A stretch of DNA of 64,000 bases from Pseudomonas simiae (GTDB taxonomy: Bacteria; Pseudomonadota; Gammaproteobacteria; Pseudomonadales; Pseudomonadaceae), in the NCBI RefSeq assembly GCF_900111895.1, contig NZ_FOKB01000006.1:62001-126000 (forward strand), given 5' to 3'. The notes below the pieces were generated by a model. The model was not told the DNA's origin. It saw nothing but the letters and a program-made list of their open reading frames with translations, and did not search any database. Within the stretch, counting starts at the first letter, position 1. Every line of letters starts with the position of its first letter. This document shows, piece by piece, positions 15,885-23,494 of this stretch. The translations under genes were made by a program, and so were the position numbers.

Positions 15885-15900
15885 CTGGTTTTCTATACAG
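15885..15900. promoter_or_regulatory. LexA-like SOS box upstream of the HTH-alpA operon
   Basis: CTGGTTTTCTATACAG fits CTG-N10-CAG. It lies 171 bases before the start at 15713 and occupies nearly the same place relative to the right iteron module (offset 273) as the left box does to the left one (offset 257). SOS control of excision and replication would fit a mobile element; binding is inferred. Confidence 0.5.
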
Positions 15901-16051
15901 TTAAAAATTGGAAAGTGAGAAATGAAACCCAGTGAAGTCCCGACGAACGGTAGTCCCCTGAGCCCCTTCTGGTAGTCCGATAACAGCGGCCCATCCTCAG
16001 CGTGGGGCGACCAATAAGAGATGGCCGCCAGAGGTTTTGGGCGCCTTAGGC

Positions 16052-16173
16052 GTAACACGCTTTTGACGCGTAACACATGATGTGCGGATCTCTTTTAATG
16101 CGTGTTACGCAAGAAATATTTAATAAAATCAATTGATTAATCGTATGCGTAACGTGCGTAACACCAGTAACAC
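16052..16173 (-). repeat. Right GTGTTAC iteron module (mirror of the left one)
   Basis: Reading the minus strand from 16173, the units begin at offsets 0, 9, 18, 97 and 115. Four are exact GTGTTAC and the third is CGTTAC. One extra copy on the opposite strand lies at 16102-16108. An AT-rich stretch (16111-16142) follows the triplet. The offsets are identical to those at 2204-2325. Confidence 0.75.
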
Positions 16174-16202
16174 CGATTTTGATGGGTGTGCGGTTGGTGT
16201 AT

Positions 16203-17438
16203 TCAACCCGCCTTGCCAAACTGTCCCTGAATAATATTGCCATCTACTAGCTCATCCAGATGATCTGCGTACCACTGCATCATCACTCTGCGCTGAGGCA
16301 GGTAAACCGCTTTGTTGTACACCCCTGCTATTCCTTCCTTTGCGTGAGAGAGCTGGGCCTCAATGTGATTCTCATCGAAACCCTGCTCATTGAGTATGGT
16401 GCTCGCGATGTGACGAAAGCCGTGGCCTGTTTGCCGACCGGCATATCCCAGTCTGCGGAGCGCCATTAGAAAGACGGTGTTGCTACGGGGGATTGTCCTG
16501 TCTTTCCTGCCTGGAAATAGGAGAGGGTACGCACCTGTAAGTGTTCGTAACTCAGTGAGCGCTTCGATTGCCTGCCGAGAGAGAGGCACCACATGTTCGC
16601 GACGACGTTTCATTCGTTCGGCTGGGATCGTCCATAGCTTTTTGGAGAGATCGATTTCTGACCAGCGTGCTTCTCGGATTTCGCTCGGGCGCGATGCTAA
16701 TAAAGAAAGCAAGCGAAGCCCTATACGAACGTCCTTTGCGTGAGGGTAGGAGTTGATTGCTCGAAGTAGCGCAGGCAGTTCTTCAGTCGAAACGTGTGCA
16801 TAGTTTTCAGCGCTACGTGATTGCAGGAATTTGCTGAGACCTTCAAGGGGGTTGTGGACGGCTCGTCCTGTTACGCGGGCCAGGTCATAGATCTCTTTGC
16901 AAAAGGCACGAACTCGGCCCATTTGTTCAATGATCCCCTTCTGCTCCATGCCGCGTAGAAACTCCATCCATTCCAGGGGCAATATTTCTGTGTACACGCG
17001 TTTTCCGAAGACGGGGAACACATGAAGCTCAAGTGCGCCAAGTACCCGACGAGACGTACCTGATTCCCAACTTGTGCGTCTGGCCTCAAACCACTCGCGC
17101 CCTAACGCTTCAAAGGTGTTGTTGGCAGCAACCTGGTCTGCAACCTTCCGAGCCTGCTTGCTCACCAATGGATTTTTGCCGGTCGATGCGTCTTCACGCA
17201 GTTGAGCTGCTTTCTGTCTCGCCAATGAGCCACTGATGTCCGGGTAGCCGCCGAGACCCAGCCAAGACCATTTTCCGTCTGGCTTTTTGTAGCGCAGCTC
17301 CCATGATTTCTGCCCGTTAGGTTTCACCCGGAAGTACAGGCCATTCCCGTCCTGCTCCCGATACGTTGTTTGCTCAGGCTCCAGGCCTGCAAGCGTGGTG
17401 TCTGCTAAGGGGCGGCGTTTGATTTCAGTGCGCTTCAC
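16203..17438 (-). CDS. P4-family tyrosine integrase
   Basis: The 411-residue recombinase has an N-terminal arm-binding domain (ADTTLAGLEPEQTTYREQDG, YFRVKPNGQKSW) and a C-terminal catalytic domain with the Arg in LASRPSEI, GHGFRH (HxxR), LSHAK (His) and the Tyr in AGVYNKA. It would catalyse integration at and excision from the neighbouring tRNA-Arg gene. The start is GTG with GGAGG ten bases upstream. It is transcribed away from the tRNA. All catalytic residues are present, so the enzyme may be active. Confidence 0.93.
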   Translation of the reverse strand: MKRTEIKRRPLADTTLAGLEPEQTTYREQDGNGLYFRVKPNGQKSWELRYKKPDGKWSWLGLGGYPDISGSLARQKAAQLREDASTGKNPLVSKQARKVADQVAANNTFEALGREWFEARRTSWESGTSRRVLGALELHVFPVFGKRVYTEILPLEWMEFLRGMEQKGIIEQMGRVRAFCKEIYDLARVTGRAVHNPLEGLSKFLQSRSAENYAHVSTEELPALLRAINSYPHAKDVRIGLRLLSLLASRPSEIREARWSEIDLSKKLWTIPAERMKRRREHVVPLSRQAIEALTELRTLTGAYPLLFPGRKDRTIPRSNTVFLMALRRLGYAGRQTGHGFRHIASTILNEQGFDENHIEAQLSHAKEGIAGVYNKAVYLPQRRVMMQWYADHLDELVDGNIIQGQFGKAG

Positions 17439-17471
17439 TTCCTGTATGCCTCCAGTTATAGGAATCTCAAA

Positions 17472-17495
17472 GCATACACGTGGGCATACACGGCG
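17472..17495. repeat. 24-bp terminal direct repeat, right copy
   Basis: It is identical to 111-134, with two GCATACAC units. It lies between the integrase start and the tRNA terminator, a usual place for integrase arm sites and the integrase promoter. Confidence 0.6.
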
Positions 17496-17532
17496 GGAAG
17501 TTATAGGGGTAGACAGGGACGGATAGCCAGAA

Positions 17533-17561
17533 ACAAGAAAACCCGCACAGGGCGGGCTTCT
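17533..17561 (-). terminator. Terminator of tRNA-Arg
   Basis: On the minus strand CCCGC pairs with GCGGG around CCTGT and is followed by TTTTCTT, 45 bases after the tRNA 3' end. It lies inside the element, so the island supplies the terminator. Confidence 0.7.
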
Positions 17562-17605
17562 TGGGGTGTTTCGTAGACTGTCTGAGACAGCCAGAGACTG
17601 CTATA

Positions 17606-17682
17606 TGGTGCACCCGGCGGGATTCGAACCCACGACCCCTGCCTTCGGAGGGCAGTACTCTATCCAGCTGAGCTACGGATGC
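17606..17682 (-). tRNA. tRNA-Arg (anticodon CCG)
   Basis: The minus strand gives a full 77-base cloverleaf with acceptor GCATCCG paired to CGGGTGC, D-loop AGCTGGATAGA, anticodon stem CTGCC/GGCAG around CTCCGAA, T-loop GTTCGAATC and an encoded CCA. The anticodon CCG reads the CGG arginine codon. Its 3' end is the integration site of the island. Confidence 0.95.
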
Positions 17683-18053
17683 TTGTGCGGGCGACATCAT
17701 ACCCATGTCGACCTTGGGCGTCCATGCTGGTCTTTGGGCGTTCATGTGTAGGCATTTGCCGTACAGAGGCCCTAAGCCGGGCGCTACCGATCAGGGCGGG
17801 GGAACCCGGCTCGGCGACGCTGATCAGATAAATCTGCTAAATGCGCCGTTTTCGTTCTTTTTTTCGAACAGACTATTGCCCTGTACCCCCATTGATCCTA
17901 GGATTCGTTTGAGATTTCAAACGCTCTGTCTCCCGTGCGCTCCTTCACTTTTCTTGCGCGCTGGGGCTGATTTCCCTGACGGCAGCCCACAAGGCGCCTT
18001 TCAACAACTCTAATTCGCTCCGCGTGCGCGCGGTGCTGTTAAGGAAAGCCGAC
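17683..18053. other. Intergenic region between tRNA-Arg and gabD
   Basis: I see no gene in these 371 bases. Two near copies of TTGGGCGTCCATG lie at 17714 and 17734. The tRNA promoter (minus) and the gabD promoter (plus) must lie here, but no clear core elements stand out. Confidence 0.5.
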
Positions 18054-19496
18054 ATGCAGCTTAAAGATGCCCAGTTGTTCCGCCAGCAAGCCTTTATCGA
18101 TGGCGCTTGGGTCGATGCGGACAACGGTCAGACCCTCAAGGTCAATAACCCTGCCACGGGCGAGATTCTCGGTACTGTGCCAAAGATGGGCGCCGCTGAA
18201 ACCCGCCGCGCTATCGAAGCCGCTGACAAGGCGCTGCCGGCCTGGCGTGCACTGACCGCCAAGGAGCGCGCCAACAAGCTGCGCCGCTGGTTCGAACTGC
18301 TGATCGAGAACCAGGACGACCTCGGCCGCCTGATGACGCTCGAACAAGGCAAGCCGCTGGCCGAAGCCAAGGGCGAGATCGTTTACGCCGCTTCCTTTAT
18401 CGAATGGTTTGCCGAAGAAGCCAAGCGCATCTACGGCGATGTGATCCCTGGCCACCAGCCTGACAAGCGCCTGATCGTGATCAAGCAGCCGATCGGCGTG
18501 ACCGCGGCGATCACCCCGTGGAATTTCCCGGCGGCGATGATCACCCGTAAAGCCGGCCCGGCCCTGGCCGCCGGTTGCACCATGGTGATCAAGCCTGCTT
18601 CGCAAACGCCGTTTTCGGCACTGGCCCTGGTTGAACTGGCGCACCGTGCCGGTATCCCGAAAGGCGTGCTGAGTGTGGTCACCGGCAGTGCCGGCGACAT
18701 CGGCGGCGAGCTGACCAGCAACCCGATCGTGCGCAAATTGTCCTTCACCGGTTCGACCGAAATCGGTCGCCAGCTGATGGCCGAATGCGCCAAGGACATC
18801 AAGAAAGTCTCCCTGGAACTGGGCGGCAACGCGCCGTTCATCGTGTTCGACGACGCGGACCTGGATAAGGCTGTCGAAGGCGCGATCATCTCCAAGTACC
18901 GCAACAACGGCCAGACGTGCGTCTGTGCCAACCGCCTGTACATCCAGGATTCGGTGTACGACGCCTTTGCCGAAAAACTCAAAGTGGCCGTGGCCAAGTT
19001 GAAGATCGGCAACGGTCTGGAAGAAGGCACCACCACCGGCCCGCTGATCGACGAAAAAGCCGTGGCCAAGGTGCAGGAACACATCGCTGACGCCCTGAAA
19101 AAAGGCGCCACGTTGCTGGCCGGTGGCAAGGTGATGGAAGGCAACTTCTTTGAGCCGACCATCCTCACCAACGTGCCGAAAGACGCTGCCGTCGCCAAGG
19201 AAGAAACCTTTGGTCCGCTGGCACCGCTGTTCCGCTTCAAGGACGAAGCCGAAGTGATCGCGATGTCCAACGACACCGAGTTCGGCCTGGCCTCTTATTT
19301 CTATGCCCGCGACCTGGGCCGTGTGTTCCGTGTGGCTGAAGCCCTGGAATACGGCATGGTCGGCGTCAACACCGGGTTGATCTCCAACGAAGTGGCGCCG
19401 TTCGGCGGTATCAAGGCTTCGGGCCTGGGCCGTGAAGGTTCCAAATACGGGATCGAGGATTACCTGGAAATCAAATACCTCTGCCTGGGCATCTGA
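18054..19496 (+). CDS. gabD: Succinate-semialdehyde dehydrogenase
   Basis: This 480-residue cytosolic aldehyde dehydrogenase oxidises succinate semialdehyde to succinate with NAD(P), the second step of GABA and 5-aminovalerate-type catabolism. Visible motifs are TPWNFPAAM, the LELGGNAP Glu and NNGQTCVCANR with catalytic Cys289. I chose the ATG at 18054 (AAGGAAA six bases upstream), which gives the usual GabD length; an upstream in-frame start adds 10 unsupported residues. gabT follows after 180 bases on the same strand. Confidence 0.95.
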   Translation: MQLKDAQLFRQQAFIDGAWVDADNGQTLKVNNPATGEILGTVPKMGAAETRRAIEAADKALPAWRALTAKERANKLRRWFELLIENQDDLGRLMTLEQGKPLAEAKGEIVYAASFIEWFAEEAKRIYGDVIPGHQPDKRLIVIKQPIGVTAAITPWNFPAAMITRKAGPALAAGCTMVIKPASQTPFSALALVELAHRAGIPKGVLSVVTGSAGDIGGELTSNPIVRKLSFTGSTEIGRQLMAECAKDIKKVSLELGGNAPFIVFDDADLDKAVEGAIISKYRNNGQTCVCANRLYIQDSVYDAFAEKLKVAVAKLKIGNGLEEGTTTGPLIDEKAVAKVQEHIADALKKGATLLAGGKVMEGNFFEPTILTNVPKDAAVAKEETFGPLAPLFRFKDEAEVIAMSNDTEFGLASYFYARDLGRVFRVAEALEYGMVGVNTGLISNEVAPFGGIKASGLGREGSKYGIEDYLEIKYLCLGI

Positions 19497-19514
19497 CCAG
19501 CACGAGTTTGCCGC

Positions 19515-19553
19515 AAACGCAGAGGGCACGAGAGCGCTGTCCCTTTGCGTGTT
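19515..19553. other. Hairpin between gabD and gabT
   Basis: AAACGCAGAGGG can pair with CCCTTTGCGTGTTT over about 11 base pairs with one mismatch, around a 14-base loop. There is no T-run, so it is not a classic terminator; it may stabilise or attenuate the gabD message. Confidence 0.45.
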
Positions 19554-19676
19554 TCACCGCGTAATTCGTAGTGGCCGGGAAAGCTGTGGCAGTCGATCAT
19601 CGCATGCTGCCGTAGTTGCCTCCCCGCCACGTATTCCTTGGACCACGCCACCCGATGAGTGGCGAATGAGGACTTT

Positions 19677-20954
19677 ATGAGCAAGACCAACGCATCCCTG
19701 ATGAAGCGCCGCGAAGCCGCTGTACCACGCGGTGTTGGCCAGATTCACCCGATCTTCGCCGAATCCGCGAAGAACGCCACCGTGACCGACGTTGAAGGTC
19801 GCGAGTTCATCGACTTCGCCGGCGGTATCGCCGTGCTGAACACCGGCCACGTGCACCCGAAAATCATCGCGGCCGTGACCGAGCAACTGAACAAGCTGAC
19901 TCACACCTGCTTCCAGGTCCTGGCCTACGAGCCTTACGTGGAGCTGTGCGAGAAAATCAACGCCAAGGTCCCAGGTGATTTCGCCAAGAAAACCCTGCTG
20001 GTCACCACCGGTTCCGAAGCTGTCGAAAACGCCGTGAAAATCGCCCGTGCTGCCACCGGCCGTGCTGGCGTGATCGCCTTCACCGGGGCCTACCACGGCC
20101 GCACCATGATGACCCTGGGCCTCACCGGTAAAGTTGTGCCTTACTCGGCAGGCATGGGCCTGATGCCAGGTGGCGTGTTCCGCGCGCTGTTCCCGAACGA
20201 ACTGCACGGTGTGAGCGACGACGACGCCATCGCCAGCATCGAACGCATCTTCAAGAACGATGCCGAGCCGCGTGACATCGCCGCCATCATTATCGAACCG
20301 GTGCAGGGTGAAGGCGGTTTCTACGTCGCGCCCAAATCCTTCATGAAGCGCCTGCGCGAACTGTGCGACAAGCACGGCATCCTGCTGATCGCCGACGAAG
20401 TGCAAACCGGTGCCGGCCGTACCGGCACCTTTTTCGCCATGGAGCAGATGGGCGTTGCTGCCGACCTGACCACCTTCGCCAAATCCATCGCTGGCGGTTT
20501 CCCGCTGGCCGGTGTGTGCGGCAAGGCCGAATACATGGACGCCATCGCGCCAGGCGGCCTGGGCGGCACCTACGCGGGTAGCCCGATCGCCTGCGCTGCG
20601 GCCCTGGCCGTGATGGAAGTGTTCGAAGAAGAGCACCTGCTGGACCGCTGCAAGGCTGTCGGCGAGCGTCTGGTGACCGGTCTGAAAGCGATCCAGGCCA
20701 AGTACCCGGTGATCGGCGAAGTGCGGGCTCTGGGCGCAATGATCGCGGTTGAGCTGTTTGACGACGGCGACACCCATAAGCCAAACGCCGCTGCCGTTGC
20801 CTCCGTGGTGGCCAAGGCGCGTGAAAAGGGCCTGATCCTGTTGAGCTGCGGCACCTACGGCAACGTGTTGCGCGTACTGGTCCCGCTGACCTCGCCGGAC
20901 GAGCAGTTGGACAAAGGCTTGGCGATCATCGAAGAGTGCTTCTCCGAGCTGTAA
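19677..20954 (+). CDS. gabT: 4-aminobutyrate aminotransferase
   Basis: This 425-residue PLP enzyme transfers the amino group of GABA to 2-oxoglutarate, producing succinate semialdehyde for GabD. It is a class-III aminotransferase with GSEAVENAVKIAR, TGAYHGRT, IIEPVQGEGG, ADEVQTGAGRTG and the PLP Lys269 in TFAKSIAGG. The ATG at 19677 follows GAGGA. An in-frame GTG at 19659 is possible but lacks a ribosome site. Confidence 0.95.
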   Translation: MSKTNASLMKRREAAVPRGVGQIHPIFAESAKNATVTDVEGREFIDFAGGIAVLNTGHVHPKIIAAVTEQLNKLTHTCFQVLAYEPYVELCEKINAKVPGDFAKKTLLVTTGSEAVENAVKIARAATGRAGVIAFTGAYHGRTMMTLGLTGKVVPYSAGMGLMPGGVFRALFPNELHGVSDDDAIASIERIFKNDAEPRDIAAIIIEPVQGEGGFYVAPKSFMKRLRELCDKHGILLIADEVQTGAGRTGTFFAMEQMGVAADLTTFAKSIAGGFPLAGVCGKAEYMDAIAPGGLGGTYAGSPIACAAALAVMEVFEEEHLLDRCKAVGERLVTGLKAIQAKYPVIGEVRALGAMIAVELFDDGDTHKPNAAAVASVVAKAREKGLILLSCGTYGNVLRVLVPLTSPDEQLDKGLAIIEECFSEL

Positions 20955-20980
20955 GCGGAAATTGACCTGATCGACAGAAA

Positions 20981-21004
20981 AAACCCGCTTCGGCGGGTTT
21001 TTTT
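20981..21004 (+). terminator. Intrinsic terminator after gabT
   Basis: AAACCCGC, a TTCG loop and GCGGGTTT are followed by TTTT. It starts 26 bases after the gabT stop. Confidence 0.9.
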
Positions 21005-21093
21005 ATGCCCATTGCCGCACATTCAGGCCGTGTTCATTGTACCTGGGCGTCTGCATTGTCTAAGGTTGCAGCATTGCCGATGGAGCGTGCTGG

Positions 21094-22302
21094 ATGACTG
21101 CTGTTGATTTACCCGCTGTACCCCGCGTGTTGATTGCCGAGGCGGACCCCTGGTCGCGGGACCTGCTCAAGCAGGTGTTGTTGAATGTGCGCTGCGATGC
21201 GCGGCTGGATGTGTGTGCCGATGGGCAGCACGCGGTGACGTTGCTGCGAGAAAAAAACTACGATCTGATCCTGGCCGATTGGGAGCTTCCGGGCGTCGAT
21301 GGTCTGAGCCTGCTGCGCAACGTGCGCCAGCAGCGCCGCTCGCCGGCGTTGCCGTTCATTCTGCTGAGCAGCCGCAATGACAGCGCCAGCGTGCGCGAAG
21401 CCTTGCCCCTGGCGCCCACGGCGTACCTGACCAAACCGCTGAACATGGAAGGCCTGACCCAGCGCCTGCAAGACCTGCTGCTCAACGAAGGCGAAACGGT
21501 GTACTGCGAGGTTCCGCCGCTGGCGCCCGGCATGACCTTGCCTGTGTTCCTGGAGCGCCGCCGCGAAGCGTCCGATGGCGCACCCTTGCGAGTCGATGTG
21601 AAGGCCGCCGTGCAACACAGCCTCGGCCCCGATGGCCTGGATCTCAAGCGCCTGGAAGACCAGGTGCGCATGGACCCGCAAATCACCGCCGTGCTGATCG
21701 CCGCCGCCAACAGCGCCGGCCATCACGGCACACCCGTGCAAACCTTGCCCGCTGCCCTGCATAAGCTGGTGCCGGGGCAAAGTATGAACCTGATCCTCGG
21801 CCTGGCGCTCAAACACAACGTGGTGCTGGGGGACCCGGCTTTGGTGGCCTATGCCGAGCGCCACTGGCAATTGTCCCTGGACACCGCCGACTACGCTCGG
21901 CGGCTGGCGCGCATGCTGGAGCTGGACCACGAACGCTGTTACAGCGCCGGCATCCTCCATCGGCTCGGCGACCTGGCGCTATTGCGCTGCCTGGAAAACT
22001 GGCGCCAGGGCGGTGGTGCGCTGGATGACGAAGCGATTGGCGAGTCTCTCTACACCTTTGGCGCGGCCTATGGTTCAGCGCTGCGCACACGTTGGCGTTT
22101 GCCACTGGAACTGCGCCAGTTGATCGCGGCGATTTATGCGTTGGAGGGCGGCGTGTATGCCCGGGAAGCGCTGGTAGTGAACCTGGCGGCGCAGATGGCG
22201 CGTTTGACTGAGCATGAAGGCTTGGAAGAGCTGGCCAGAAGCAAGACTGCGCGATTGCTCAGGGTCGGGTTGGCGGAATTGACGCGGATCCGCAAGGCTT
22301 AG
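21094..22302 (+). CDS. Receiver-HDOD signalling protein
   Basis: The 402-residue protein has an N-terminal response-regulator receiver domain (VLIAEADPWSRD, phospho-acceptor Asp62 in LILADWELPGVDG, LSSRND, Lys in LTKPLN) and a C-terminal HDOD domain from about 190 (KRLEDQVRMDPQITAVLIAAAN, LHRLGDLALLRC). HDOD proteins act in bacterial signalling, often in motility, biofilm or cell-cycle control, without clear catalysis. No cognate kinase is adjacent. The GGDEF gene next door converges on it, so a common c-di-GMP theme is possible but unproven. Confidence 0.88.
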   Translation: MTAVDLPAVPRVLIAEADPWSRDLLKQVLLNVRCDARLDVCADGQHAVTLLREKNYDLILADWELPGVDGLSLLRNVRQQRRSPALPFILLSSRNDSASVREALPLAPTAYLTKPLNMEGLTQRLQDLLLNEGETVYCEVPPLAPGMTLPVFLERRREASDGAPLRVDVKAAVQHSLGPDGLDLKRLEDQVRMDPQITAVLIAAANSAGHHGTPVQTLPAALHKLVPGQSMNLILGLALKHNVVLGDPALVAYAERHWQLSLDTADYARRLARMLELDHERCYSAGILHRLGDLALLRCLENWRQGGGALDDEAIGESLYTFGAAYGSALRTRWRLPLELRQLIAAIYALEGGVYAREALVVNLAAQMARLTEHEGLEELARSKTARLLRVGLAELTRIRKA

Positions 22303-22304
22303 CG

Positions 22305-23306
22305 TCAGCCGGCCACCACGCGGTTCTTGCCCAAGCGTTTGGCCTCGTACATGGCGGCATCGGCGCGGGCGAACAGGCTGTCCAGGGTCGAATCTGCCTC
22401 GGTGAGGCTGGCCAGGCCCTGACTGATGGTCACGCTGAACGCCTGGCCCTCATAGCTGAAGCTCAGTTCCTGAATCTCCCGGCCCAACCGCTCAGCCACT
22501 TGCAAGGCCATCTCCGGGGCGCAGCCGGGCAGGACGGCGGCGAACTCTTCGCCGCCAATGCGTCCGAACAGATCACCACGGCGCAATACCCCGCGACCGC
22601 TCTCGGCGATACGCCGCAACACTTGATCACCCTCCAGGTGGCCGTAGCTGTCGTTGACGTCTTTGAAGTCATCGATGTCCAGCAGCAGGAAGGCCAGCGG
22701 TTCTCCTTTGGCACAGGCCGTGTCGAAGGCCAGGTTGGCGCACTCGAAGAAGTGCCGGCGGTTACTGCTCTGGGTCAGCACATCGGTGGTGGCCAGGCGA
22801 TGCAGCTCCAGCTCCATCTGTTTCTTTTCGGTGATGTCTTCGGCCATGCCCACCACGATCAACGGTTCTCCGGGCTCGACCCGCTGGTTGATGTAGCATT
22901 TGTCGCTCAACCAGCGGATCTGCCCGTCAGCGGTGATGATGCGGTACTCACGGTCCTCCACGGCGCCCCGTTCCAGCACGCGGGCCAGGCTGTGTTCGGC
23001 ATAGTCGAGGTCTTCGGGGTGAATGCTGTTGCGCCATTCCCGATGATCGGCCAGCAGCAGGCCGGCAGAGCGTCCGAACACGCGCTCGTAGGCCGGGCTT
23101 ACGTAGAGCACCCGGCGCGTTTCCCAATCCATGGCCCAGAGCACGGCGTTGACACTCACCAACATCGAACTCAGCAGTTGTTCCCGCTCGCTCAACCGCT
23201 CGACTTCACCCTGGGCATGCACCAGCGCCAACAGGGTCGCAGCCGCAGCCGGACGCGGATGTTCAGCGGTGGGAGGATCGGGCAAATAAGGATTTTCGTG
23301 AACCAT
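22305..23306 (-). CDS. PAS-GGDEF diguanylate cyclase
   Basis: The 333-residue cytosolic protein has a PAS/PAC module at about 40-165 (ILYVSPAYERVFG-like segment, DREYRIITADGQIRWL, GMAEDITEKK) and a GGDEF domain with RIGGEEFAAVLP, so it should make c-di-GMP. No membrane segment is seen. The ATG at 23306 has GAGAGAG eight bases upstream; a GTG six bases earlier is less likely. It ends two bases from the receiver-HDOD gene stop, tail to tail. Confidence 0.88.
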   Translation of the reverse strand: MVHENPYLPDPPTAEHPRPAAAATLLALVHAQGEVERLSEREQLLSSMLVSVNAVLWAMDWETRRVLYVSPAYERVFGRSAGLLLADHREWRNSIHPEDLDYAEHSLARVLERGAVEDREYRIITADGQIRWLSDKCYINQRVEPGEPLIVVGMAEDITEKKQMELELHRLATTDVLTQSSNRRHFFECANLAFDTACAKGEPLAFLLLDIDDFKDVNDSYGHLEGDQVLRRIAESGRGVLRRGDLFGRIGGEEFAAVLPGCAPEMALQVAERLGREIQELSFSYEGQAFSVTISQGLASLTEADSTLDSLFARADAAMYEAKRLGKNRVVAG

Positions 23307-23464
23307 CGGCACAACTCTCTCTGGGCGCGCCGCAGGCTGGAGCAGCGGTCGCTACAAGGGGCCACCATGATGGCGAAGTGTTCATTGAGAGAGGGTAATT
23401 GCGGTGAAGTTCCGTCAATAGTGCCGATTGCCGGTGCCCGGTAAATGACGCCAAAAAGCTGGTA

Positions 23465-23488
23465 GGTGGGAGAGCAAGCCCTCCCACC
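23465..23488. terminator. Hairpin after desA
   Basis: GGTGGGAG pairs with CTCCCACC around an 8-base loop, seven bases beyond the desaturase stop. It is probably a REP-derived terminator for the minus-strand gene. Confidence 0.55.
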
Positions 23489-23494
23489 GCACCA

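Larger units (their letters stand above)
15714..16202. other. Right-hand control region between integrase and regulator operon
   Basis: These 489 bases hold no convincing gene. They contain an AT-rich stretch just upstream of the regulator operon, a LexA-like box, two GGTAGTCC copies near 15949 and 15972, and the right iteron module. Confidence 0.6.
35..17631. mobile_element. P4-like integrated satellite / defence island at tRNA-Arg
   Basis: The element carries an integrase next to a tRNA 3' end, AlpA and excisionase-like regulators, a TOPRIM/DUF927 primase-helicase, a P4-immunity-like RNA locus and iteron clusters, but no virion genes. That is the composition of P4-type phage satellites and their chromosomal relatives. 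The integrase-proximal end is set by the 3' end of tRNA-Arg. The distal end is placed at positions 35-60, where an imperfect copy of the tRNA 3' end lies about 50 bases outside a repeat that also occurs beside the integrase. The distal boundary is inference and could lie left of the window. The cargo (222-9328) is visibly more AT-rich than the flanking chromosome, especially the RES and nuclease genes. Confidence 0.75.

Noticed and set aside
17705..18013. 102-residue open frame after the tRNA
   Set aside because: No ribosome site, no family, and it covers the expected tRNA and gabD promoter region.
18039..19529. 496-residue open frame opposite gabD
   Set aside because: Antisense shadow of a well-supported gene; no ribosome site and biased composition.
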